A stretch of DNA of 37,208 nt, from positions 1-37,208 of the forward strand of contig JAICPS010000004.1 of assembly GCA_025929715.1 (NCBI GenBank), written 5' to 3'. Positions within the stretch are counted from its first letter, which is position 1. Each line of letters begins with the position of its first letter. The stretch comes from Anaerolineae bacterium. Lineage in GTDB: Bacteria; Chloroflexota; Anaerolineae; Promineifilales; Promineifilaceae. The notes below the pieces were generated by a model that did not search any database, had not been told where the DNA came from, and saw only the letters and a program-made list of their open reading frames with translations. The translations under genes were made by a program, and so were the position numbers. Of this stretch, positions 20,740 to 30,767 are shown one piece after another.

Positions 20740-20779
20740 AAAAAAACAGCCATGTCCCGTTCGTCGGGACATGGCTGTT
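20740..20779 (-). terminator. Strong rho-independent terminator/attenuator between SBP and DppB genes
   Basis: On the minus strand: AACAGCCATGTCCCG-ACGAA-CGGGACATGGCTGTT followed by T5, so the T-run is T7 including the stem end. Perfect 15-bp stem. Confidence 0.9.
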
Positions 20780-20795
20780 ACGATACCTTCAAGGT

Positions 20796-22763
<1,968 letters not shown>

Positions 22764-23008
22764 TATAGTCTCTCCTTCCTACGGGTTGATTTCTGCCGCA
22801 TTTGCAGGCAACTCGGTCTTCCCCTGAAGCAAACGGCAAGAATCGATAAATGTTAGATTGTCCGGCACCAGACAATTACCCACTTTCTTATTAAGAATTA
22901 TCGAAAAAGGAGGCTTTGTATATCTGGATTATGGATGATTTCACCAACATGCGGGCGGGTGTTTAGCGGCAGTATGGGACTTTAGTCGTGCTCTGGTAGA
23001 TGAAAAGC

Positions 23009-23056
23009 ACCCAAAAGTTACCCAAAAGTGATGTAGTGTGTTATATTTTGGGTAAC
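23009..23056. promoter_or_regulatory. Candidate operator array: ACCCAAAAG direct repeat (11-bp period) plus inverted copy TTTTGGGTAAC
   Basis: ACCCAAAAG at 23009-23017 and 23020-23028. GTTACCCAAAA (23017-23027) is the exact inverse of TTTTGGGTAAC (23046-23056). Lies between the divergent SBP and regulator genes. Confidence 0.6.
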
Positions 23057-23129
23057 TCTCTGTTGGGTCGCACCTTTTCTCTAAGAAGGGCTGAGTTTGA
23101 TTCTCTAAGCGCCGCCGGGAGGATTTGAA

Positions 23130-26100
23130 ATGGGGAAGGTAATTGAGCCGGTCGTCCAGGATGGCATCCTGTGGATACGGGGGCAGGACACGACTGATGT
23201 GTCGGCGATCTCGCTCGACACTGCGCGCTGGACCGGCTGGTTGGAGGCGCACAAGAAGTTCAAGTTTGAAGGAGCCACCGGGCATTTCTCGGCGCGGCGT
23301 GAAACGCGGGGTGGCAACCACTACTGGTACGCCTATCGCCGTCGCGACGGCAAGCTCAATAAGGTCTATTTAGGAAAAGCAGAAGATATCACGCTGGCGC
23401 GCCTGGAAGATGCTGCGGCCGATCTGGCCGACACACCTGCCTTACCGCAGTTGGCACGCTCCACGGAAACGCCATACAACCTTTCCGACAGGACGTGGAT
23501 TAGCACTTCATTTCCGGCCCTGACAAAGTTCAGGCCACCGATTCTGCCGCCTAACCTGATCACCCGGCCCCGCCTGATCCAGAAACTCGGCTCGCCGGTC
23601 ACCTTCATTTGTGCACCGGGCGGCTATGGCAAGAGCACGTTGTTGAACGCCTGGCAGCAGGAACGCGAAGACCTGCCCATTGCCTGGGTTGCCCTGGAAG
23701 CAGATGACAATCACTTGCTGCGCTTCTGGTCCACGGTGATCATGGCCTTGCAGACGGTGGCGCCGGGCATCGGGAAGGACCTACTACCGTATTTGCAGCT
23801 TTCGTCGTCTGTGACGCCATCCGAAATCGTGGCGCGCCTGACAAATGAAATCGTTCAGAACAGGGTAGAAACGGATTGTATTGGCCTGGTGCTGGACGAT
23901 TACCACCACATCCAACACCCGGCCATCCATAACTCTATCCAGGCCTGGCTTGACCATTTCCCGCCTGCTTTGCAGCTCATCGTTTCCGGCCGCACCAGGC
24001 CGCCCATCGCCCTGGGCTACTTGCGCTCGCGCGGGCACGTCACCGAGCTAGAGATGGACGATCTGCGCTTTACCCTTGAGGAAGGGATAGAATTCTTGCA
24101 GCAGCATATCGTCGAGCAGCCGCTGGCTTACGGGGATATGGAAACGTTGGTCAAGCGAACGGGCGGATGGGCGGCCGGCCTGATGCTGGCTGTGGTGGGT
24201 CTGAACAAACATGAAGACCGTAACCACTTCCTAAACTCTTTCAACGGCGCCCACATCTTCTTTCGCGAGTATTTTCTGGAGAGCGTGCTTCAACAGCAGC
24301 CCGCGTCCGTAGAGAAATTCCTGCTAGAAACGTCCATCCTAACCAAATTGACCGGCGGCCTGTGTGACGCCGTCACGGGACAATCGGACGGGGCGCAGAT
24401 GCTGGATCGCCTGTGGCAGGAAAACCTGTTCATGGTTCGTTCCGAAGAGCCAGAGTGGTTTCAATATCATGATTTGTTTGCCGAAATGCTTAGCAACCAG
24501 CTGCAGATGTGGCATCCCGAGCAGATTCCTGACCTCCATCGCTGCGCGGCCGCCTGGTACCGCGAGCAAAACGCTTCGACCGATGCTGTGCGACATTTGC
24601 TGGCCATACAGGATTGGGAAGAAGCAGCTTCCTTAATAGAGGACGTCATCCTACGCGAACTAATGGAGTACGGTGAGGATTCGCGCCTGCTGCGCTGGAT
24701 TCAACAATTACCCCAATCCGTTTTTCAGCACCACAAAACGCTGCTCTTTGCCTATTTGCGGCTGGCGAGATTGGCGCTGCATCCGGTCGAAGTCGAACGC
24801 TTCCTGCAGCGGCTAGAAAACACACTCGTCGACAAGCCTGACGAGAAAATGACAGCGGATGAGCGGGAAGTGTTGGCCGAGATCCAGACGATCCGGCAGC
24901 GCACCATCGCCGGAGACGCGATAGAGCCGCCGGCAGACGTCACCGATTCACGCTGGCAACTGCTGGATGCCTTGTGGATTGTCGAGGCAAGCTATATGCC
25001 GCAGACGGTCGAAGTGGGAGAGCGCCTGCACGAGATATACGAGCAAGCACGGGCAAGAGGCAACCTGTTTGTGGTGCTGATTGCCGGAGCAGACTGCGCC
25101 AACCGCGCCTTCTTGCACGGGCAGCTACGACAAAGTGAAAAGATCGTTCGCCAGGTCTTACAGCACGCCTCGGCTCGGCGTGGCAAGTTACCAGAACCCG
25201 CCAGCATCGCGTTGTACACGTTGAGTCTCGTGTGTCTGGCCCGCAACGAGTTGGCCGAGGCTCGCCAGCTGCTGGAACAGGCCACGGACGTCGATCCACA
25301 TCCGACCAGCTCCAACATCATTATGAACATTGCCATCGCGCGCGCCAACCTGCAGTCGGCGTTGGGAAATCACGCGGCGGCGCAATCTACGATTCAGGGC
25401 GCGCGCGCCCTGCAGGCGCAACAGCCTTCAAGGGTGTGGCGCGACCAGGACCTGGCTGCTTATGAAGCAAGATTCTGTATTCGTCAGGGGAAATGGGCGG
25501 AAGCGCAACGGCTGCTGACTGAGGCGACAACAGGAAAAGACACCGCCTTGTCACAGCTGGTACAGGCTGAGATGCTGCTATACGAGGAGGAGGCAGCTGC
25601 CGCCGAAGACGTTTTGACCGATTTTGTGGCCAAGTATCCCCACGGCTATCCGAACGAACCTTCGCTGGGCGCGCGAGTCTTGTTGGCCGTGGCGCTGTTT
25701 AATCAGCACAAAATGCACCAGGCCCGGCAGGTATTGGCAGAAACCGTGCGGCTGGCTGCGCCAGAGCGCTTTATGCGGCCGTTTCTCGACTACGCATCCC
25801 AAGGCCCCTCGCTGTTCGCGCTCTTGCACACTGAAACCCTGAACGCCGGTGCACAGAAATTCACGGAAGAGATATTGCAGACCTTAGGGCAGGCGGACCA
25901 GATAGAAGACCTGATACCGCCGGCAGACCTGAGGTCGCTGGCGCTGGCGGCATCGATCACGGAGCGTGAGCAGGAAGTGCTGCAGCTGCTCAGTGGCGGC
26001 CTGTCCAATCGCGAGATCGCCTTAAAAATATGCACGTCACCCGGCACGGTGAAAACACATTTGGCCAACATCTATGGCAAGCTCAACGTGAACAACCGCG

Positions 26101-26141
26101 TGCAAGCCGTGGCAGAGGCGCAACTGCTGCATTTGGTGTGA
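23130..26141 (+). CDS. MalT-like STAND ATPase / LuxR-family transcriptional regulator with extra N-terminal domain
   Basis: VTFICAPGGYGKSTLLNAWQQ (P-loop), CIGLVLDDYHHIQHPAIH, TPR-like region, C-terminal LTEREQEVLQLLSGGLSNREIALKICTSPGTVKTHLANIYGKLNVNNRVQAV-type LuxR HTH (read here as ITEREQEVLQLL...). Confidence 0.93.
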   Translation: MGKVIEPVVQDGILWIRGQDTTDVSAISLDTARWTGWLEAHKKFKFEGATGHFSARRETRGGNHYWYAYRRRDGKLNKVYLGKAEDITLARLEDAAADLADTPALPQLARSTETPYNLSDRTWISTSFPALTKFRPPILPPNLITRPRLIQKLGSPVTFICAPGGYGKSTLLNAWQQEREDLPIAWVALEADDNHLLRFWSTVIMALQTVAPGIGKDLLPYLQLSSSVTPSEIVARLTNEIVQNRVETDCIGLVLDDYHHIQHPAIHNSIQAWLDHFPPALQLIVSGRTRPPIALGYLRSRGHVTELEMDDLRFTLEEGIEFLQQHIVEQPLAYGDMETLVKRTGGWAAGLMLAVVGLNKHEDRNHFLNSFNGAHIFFREYFLESVLQQQPASVEKFLLETSILTKLTGGLCDAVTGQSDGAQMLDRLWQENLFMVRSEEPEWFQYHDLFAEMLSNQLQMWHPEQIPDLHRCAAAWYREQNASTDAVRHLLAIQDWEEAASLIEDVILRELMEYGEDSRLLRWIQQLPQSVFQHHKTLLFAYLRLARLALHPVEVERFLQRLENTLVDKPDEKMTADEREVLAEIQTIRQRTIAGDAIEPPADVTDSRWQLLDALWIVEASYMPQTVEVGERLHEIYEQARARGNLFVVLIAGADCANRAFLHGQLRQSEKIVRQVLQHASARRGKLPEPASIALYTLSLVCLARNELAEARQLLEQATDVDPHPTSSNIIMNIAIARANLQSALGNHAAAQSTIQGARALQAQQPSRVWRDQDLAAYEARFCIRQGKWAEAQRLLTEATTGKDTALSQLVQAEMLLYEEEAAAAEDVLTDFVAKYPHGYPNEPSLGARVLLAVALFNQHKMHQARQVLAETVRLAAPERFMRPFLDYASQGPSLFALLHTETLNAGAQKFTEEILQTLGQADQIEDLIPPADLRSLALAASITEREQEVLQLLSGGLSNREIALKICTSPGTVKTHLANIYGKLNVNNRVQAVAEAQLLHLV

Positions 26142-26217
26142 CGCTTAAACCAGCGCGCACCGCGACAGCGCCAACACAAGTATGCCGCTCGGCCTCGGCC
26201 GTCTGGCCGTCTGCCGG

Positions 26218-26634
26218 CTATTCTCCGTCCGAGAAGACTCCCTCGCGCTGAAGCTCCCGCAAACGGCGCCGGCGCGCGCGATTAGCACGCTGGCTGCTTT
26301 CGTCCGCCGCGCGCGCCTCGCCGCTGGTCACGAGCAAGAGGTCGATGTCGAGGGCCGATTCGTCAAAGTCCATCTCGCGACCACTGCTCTGCAGGCGCTG
26401 CGCATATTCGCGGCCCCAACGCATAGCTTCTTGCCGCAACGCGCCGTCGCCAGGAGCTTGCTTGAGGGCGACAAGCGCCTGCATGTAATTCTGCTGTACT
26501 TTTTGCAAGCCGCTATGCCGTCGCCGGATGGCGCGGTTGAAGAGCCAGATCAGGCTGAAGAGGGCCACCACAGCGAGAATGGTAGGTCCGATGACCGTGA
26601 CAAAGCTAAGCAGGCTGCTCGTGTCGGTTTCCAT
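26218..26634 (-). CDS. Small predicted membrane protein of unknown function
   Basis: METDTSSLLSFVTVIGPTILAVVALFSLIWLFNRAIRRRHSG: one TM helix then a charged C-terminal domain. Confidence 0.6.
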   Translation of the reverse strand: METDTSSLLSFVTVIGPTILAVVALFSLIWLFNRAIRRRHSGLQKVQQNYMQALVALKQAPGDGALRQEAMRWGREYAQRLQSSGREMDFDESALDIDLLLVTSGEARAADESSQRANRARRRRLRELQREGVFSDGE

Positions 26635-26686
26635 CGTCAATTCCTTGCTTGCCCGCAAGCCGTTTAGCCCCGGGGCAGGAGCGCCG

Positions 26687-27082
26687 CTAACCGCTTGCAG
26701 TTGCGTCTTCGGTGGCTTCCTGGCGCGCCATCATGCTGCGCAAACGCTCCACCGTGATGCGCAATACTTGGAGGGCGAAGAAAGGGGTGCGGTGCACATG
26801 GTTCATAAACGCCTGCTCGTCGAGCGGCACGAGGCGGGATTCTTTGGTGGCGACGATGTCCGCTGTGCGCGGAGCGCCGTCGACAAGGGCCATCTCGCCC
26901 ACAATGCCGCCGGGACCGATAGTCTCGACAACCGTGCCATCCACCAGGCGCGCCTCCAGCTCTCCCTCTTGTACGACATACATGTAGTCGGCTGCGTCTC
27001 CACGTCGCATCAGCGTCTGCCCCTCAGACACCATTACCACGTTCGTCTCGCGCTTGAAGATATTGATCTGCGGTCTGGTCAT
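26687..27082 (-). CDS. Cyclic nucleotide-binding domain (cNMP-BD/CAP_ED) protein without HTH
   Basis: VVMVSEGQTLMRRGDAADYMYVVQEGELEARLVDGTVVETIGPGGIVGEMALVDGAPRTADIVATKESRLVPLD; SD AGGAGG-CGC-ATG supports start MTRPQ. Confidence 0.85.
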   Translation of the reverse strand: MTRPQINIFKRETNVVMVSEGQTLMRRGDAADYMYVVQEGELEARLVDGTVVETIGPGGIVGEMALVDGAPRTADIVATKESRLVPLDEQAFMNHVHRTPFFALQVLRITVERLRSMMARQEATEDATASG

Positions 27083-27128
27083 GCGCCTCCTCTGGTAGGG
27101 TTCGATCATACCTATTGTCCGCAACTCC

Positions 27129-27156
27129 GTTATCCGCCGGTTATCGCGAGGTTATC
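27129..27156. promoter_or_regulatory. Three phased GTTATC direct repeats, 11-bp period (candidate OmpR/PhoB-type box)
   Basis: GTTATC at 27129, 27140 and 27151, each 11 bp apart, upstream of the cNMP-BD gene and of a truncated plus-strand ORF. Confidence 0.5.
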
Positions 27157-27370
27157 GTTTTGTAAAGGGTGTGCTGACAGCGGACATTCGGCGCCGTGAC
27201 TGCGATCTTTCCTTTGCGGCCCATTTACAGGCTGTTAGCGAACACTTAAGGTTGCCTTGAATCGGGCTTAACGGAACGCACCTATCATGCCACCTATGAA
27301 CGATGCGGTTACCGGCAGATCCTTCTCTTTTCCCCGTCTTTTGAATCAAACGAACAAGGAGTTGACGAAC

Positions 27371-27409
27371 ATGATCAGACGTCCTCACGTCCCCCGGATT
27401 TTGCTACTA
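27371..27409 (+). pseudogene. 5' stub of an unidentified gene (signal-peptide-like start) beheaded by the Tn3 element
   Basis: SD AAGGAG then ATG: MIRRPHVPRILLL..., running straight into the left inverted repeat. Confidence 0.5.
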
Positions 27410-27446
27410 GGGGTTTTTGCATAACGCCCAACAGGGTCCAATCCAG
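27410..27446 (+). repeat. Tn3-family left terminal inverted repeat (37 bp)
   Basis: GGGGTTTTTGCATAACGCCCAACAGGGTCCAATCCAG. Confidence 0.95.
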
Positions 27447-27482
27447 AATTCAGGATTCAGTGGTTGAGAGAGAAATCTTCCT

Positions 27483-28016
27483 TCAGGAGCGGTACACACT
27501 GGATTTCGAGACATCGTACTCCTTCATCAGTGTCTTAACAAGCACCCCCTCCGCCCGCTTGCGTTGCAGTTCAGCGATCTGCTCCGGGCTTAATTTCTTC
27601 TTCTTACCAAACTGAACCCCGCACTCCTTTGCTTTTCGAATCCCCTCTCGCTGCCGCTCGGCACGAATCTCCGTCTCGAATTGGGTAATGGCACCCAACA
27701 TATTAAATAGAAGACGCCCCGTGGCATCACTGGTGTTGATATTCTGGTCCAACACCTGGAGGTCGACCTGTTTCCGTTCCAGTTCGGCCGCGATCTGGCA
27801 CAGGTGCAGGGTCGAACGCGCCAGTCTGTCTAGCCGGGTCACTACCAACGTATCCCCTGCCCTGACGTACTCGAGACAGGCTTGCCAGTGCGGCCGTGTG
27901 CCGGTGGCTCCACTTTGTTTTTTCTGAAAGACCTTGTCACACTGCCCGAGCTTGTCCAGTTGCACCGCGAGCGTCTGTCCCACGGAACTGACCCGCGCAT
28001 GACCGATGAGCGCCAT
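27483..28016 (-). CDS. tnpR: Serine recombinase / Tn3-type resolvase
   Basis: MALIGHARVSSVGQTLAVQLDKLG, DTLVVTRLDRLARSTLHLCQIAAEL, TSDATGRLLFNMLGAITQFETEIRAERQREGI, C-terminal HTH. Confidence 0.92.
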   Translation of the reverse strand: MALIGHARVSSVGQTLAVQLDKLGQCDKVFQKKQSGATGTRPHWQACLEYVRAGDTLVVTRLDRLARSTLHLCQIAAELERKQVDLQVLDQNINTSDATGRLLFNMLGAITQFETEIRAERQREGIRKAKECGVQFGKKKKLSPEQIAELQRKRAEGVLVKTLMKEYDVSKSSVYRS

Positions 28017-28157
28017 CCTCAACCTCCCGTCCCAAATCCTCTGAGGCCTTTTTCGAAATCCATTATGGGACATAGAATGAGACACGTTTTTGACCATGTG
28101 CCATCAAGCATACCTTTTGGGACGTTTCCGCAAAACCGTTATTCCAGGAAAGACAGA
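28017..28157. promoter_or_regulatory. Putative res site / divergent tnpR-tnpA promoter region
   Basis: 141-bp gap between divergent tnpR and tnpA, with recurrent GRGACRY motifs (ATGGGACATAGAATGAGACACG, TTTTGGGACGTTTCC); position only, weak sequence support. Confidence 0.4.
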
Positions 28158-30718
28158 ATGAAAAACCAGAACGACGACAGGACGCAACGACGCCTTCAGA
28201 TTCTTGGCGAGAATGAAATTGCGGCCATGTACGCTCGACCCCTCTTCAACTACGAAGAGCGCGTCCACTACTTCTCTTTGTCGCCGCCCGAAAAGGCAGC
28301 CTTGCAACAGTTCCACACCTTCCCCTCGCGCATCTTCTATATCCTGCAGCTGGGATACTTCAAGGCCCGCCGGCAATTCTTCACCTTCACCATTCAGGAT
28401 GTTGCCGTCGACGCCGGCTACGTGCAGCAGACGTACTTCCCCGACTTTCCCCTGACGGATTTCGGCATTGCCAAAGGCACGCGGGGAAAGCAACAGCGCA
28501 TCATCCTCGAGCTATTTTGCTATCGCTTCTGCACCCGGGCCGAACGCCGGCTGCTGGTTGGCCGAGCTCGGCAGGCGGCAAGGATTTCCAGCAAACCCAT
28601 CTACATCTTGCGCGACCTGTTACAGTATCTCGCCGAGCAGCGCATTGTCGCGCCGAGCTACACCGTCCTGCAGGATATCGTCGGCAGGGTGCTGACGGCT
28701 GAACAGGAGCGCCTGGTCCGCATCGCCGACGAGCACCTGGCTGCCACCGACGTGGCTGCGCTCCGCAAACTGCTGACCAATCCCCACGGCTTGTATGAAA
28801 TCACGCGCCTCAAGCGGGAGCCCAGGGATTTCGGTTATGAGGCGATGGCGCGGGAAATCCGGCGGGGCGAGCAAATCGCCAGCCTCTACCGGCTGGCCCA
28901 GGAGTTGCTGCCATTCATGCAGATTTCCCCTGAGAGCGTCAAGTATTACGCCTCGCTGGTCAACTTCTACTCTGTCTTCCGGCTGCAGCAACTTGACGAG
29001 CAGCTGGTCTTCATCTATCTCCTCTGTTTCGTCTACCACCGTTACCAGCAGCTGCACGACAACCTGCTCAATACCCTCCTTTACCACGTGCGCCAATACA
29101 CCGATATCGCCTGTTGCGCAATGGGCTGGAAGCGGGTGACATTTTCTGCCATGACAGCGTCCGCTTTCGCAGCTTTGAGGACGATTTGCTGGACGAAGAA
29201 CAATGGCAGAGAAGAGAGGAACTGATTGCCAGCACGGGACTCTCTATCCTCCAGGTACCGGTTGGGGAGCACCTGGACAGGCTTGAGCAACTGCTTGAAC
29301 GGCGCCTGCTCGAGGCCAATCGCCGCATCGCGTCGGGCGAGAACAAGCAGTTCCGGCGGAAGCGGAGCGGGCGCTGGACGCTACCCACTCCCCGCGCCAG
29401 CACGACGGTCAACCATCCCCTGTTCGTAGTGCTCCCTGACATTAACGTCCAGACCGTGCTCCGTTTCGTGAACCGGTGCACCCGCTTCATGGACGCCTTC
29501 GAGCACGTGTTGCACCGTTACAGCAAGAGCGAAGCGGACGACGATGTCATCAGCGCCTGCCTGCTGGCCTGGGGCACGAACATGGGGTTAGGGCGCATGG
29601 GCACCATCTCCGATGTCACCTACGCGACGTTGGCCGATGCTTCGGACAATTTCATCCGGCTGGAGACACTGCAGGCGGCCAACGACGCTGTCAGCAACGC
29701 GACGGCCGGGCTCCCCATCTTCCGCCACTACGACATCGGGGAGACGGTACACTCCAGCAGCGATGGCCAGAAGTTTGAGACGCGCCTGCACACCATCAAT
29801 GCCCGCCACTCGTCCAGGTATTTCGGCTTGAAAAAGGGGATTGTGGCTTACACCCTTGTTGCCAACCACATCACGATCAATGCCCGCGTCATCGGCGCCA
29901 ACGAGCACGAAAGCCATTACGTGTTCGACTCGCTGTTCAACAACATGACCGAGGTGCAGCCCACCATCCATTCCACCGACACGCACGGCAGCAACCCGGT
30001 GAACTTTGCCCTGCTCCACTTCTTCGGCTACCAGTTCGCGCCGCGCTACAAGGATCTCTATGACAGGGTTCGCGCCTCACTCTACGGTTTCAAGCACCCC
30101 AGCCGCTACGGTGGGCTGGCGCTCAAGCCGATACGCAAGATCCAGCGGAGCCTAATCGAAAACGAATGGGAGAATATCCAGCGCATCCTCCTTTCGCTTG
30201 CTCTCAAGACGGCGACGCAGTCCATTATCGTCGGGAAGCTCAGCGCGTACGCCAGAAAGAACAGGACCAAGCGCGCTCTCTGGGAGTACGACAATATCAT
30301 TCGCTCCCTGTACCTTCTCGATTACATCGACTCGCCGGCGTTGCGTCGTAACGTGCGACGGGCGTTGAGCCGGGGAGAGAACTACCACCAGCTACGCCGC
30401 GCCGTATCGTATGCCAATTTCGGCAAGCTGCGGTTCAAGACGGAGCACGAGCAGCAGATCTGGAACGAGTGCAGCCGGCTGATCACCAACTGCATCATCT
30501 ATTACAATGCCGTCATCCTTTCCGACTTGGTACAGCTGAAGGAGCAGCAGGGTGACGCCCGGCAGGTTGCCTTGCTGGAGTACGTCTCTCCTGTGGCCTG
30601 GCAACACATCAATTTCCACGGTCGTTTCGAGTTCAGAAGCTCCCCGGAACAGATTGACATCGCGGCGATGGTGCAGGAGCTTGCACGGTATCCAATCCAG
30701 TCAATACCTATCCCCTAG
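28158..30718 (+). pseudogene. tnpA: Tn3-family transposase with internal deletion/frameshift near 29100-29107
   Basis: 5' part is DUF4158-like (MKNQNDDRTQRRLQILGENEIAAMYARPLFNYEERVHYFSL...LLNTLLYHVRQYTD). 3' part in another frame is YRLLRNGLEAGDIFCHDSVRFRSFEDDLL...STDTHGSNPVNFALLHFFGYQFAPRYKDL, with the Tn3 catalytic core. Confidence 0.9.
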
Positions 30719-30721
30719 GCG

Positions 30722-30758
30722 CTGGATCGAACCCTGTTGGGCGTTATGCAAAAACCCC
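30722..30758 (-). repeat. Tn3-family right terminal inverted repeat (37 bp)
   Basis: CTGGATCGAACCCTGTTGGGCGTTATGCAAAAACCCC. Confidence 0.95.
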
Positions 30759-30767
30759 CTTATGGTG

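Larger units (their letters stand above)
27410..30758. mobile_element. Tn3-family transposon, about 3.35 kb, degenerate
   Basis: Left IR GGGGTTTTTGCATAACGCCCAACAGGGTCCAATCCAG and right IR (reverse complement) GGGGTTTTTGCATAACGCCCAACAGGGTTCGATCCAG, 35/37 identical, enclosing a serine resolvase and a Tn3 transposase. Confidence 0.95.

Noticed and set aside
22850-22900. Small inverted repeats ATTGTC-8nt-GACAAT and TTCTTATTAAGAA upstream of SBP
   Set aside because: Short AT-rich dyads, likely by chance in a promoter region; not strong enough for a separate claim.
27882-28157. N-terminal extension of the tnpA ORF (MPVRPCAGGSTLFF...)
   Set aside because: It runs antisense through tnpR and the res region; homologous TnpA sense begins at MKNQNDDRTQRRLQ (28158).
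29085-29225. Programmed ribosomal frameshift in tnpA
   Set aside because: No convincing slippery heptamer was seen, and conserved sequence blocks expected between the two halves appear missing, so a deletion explains it better.
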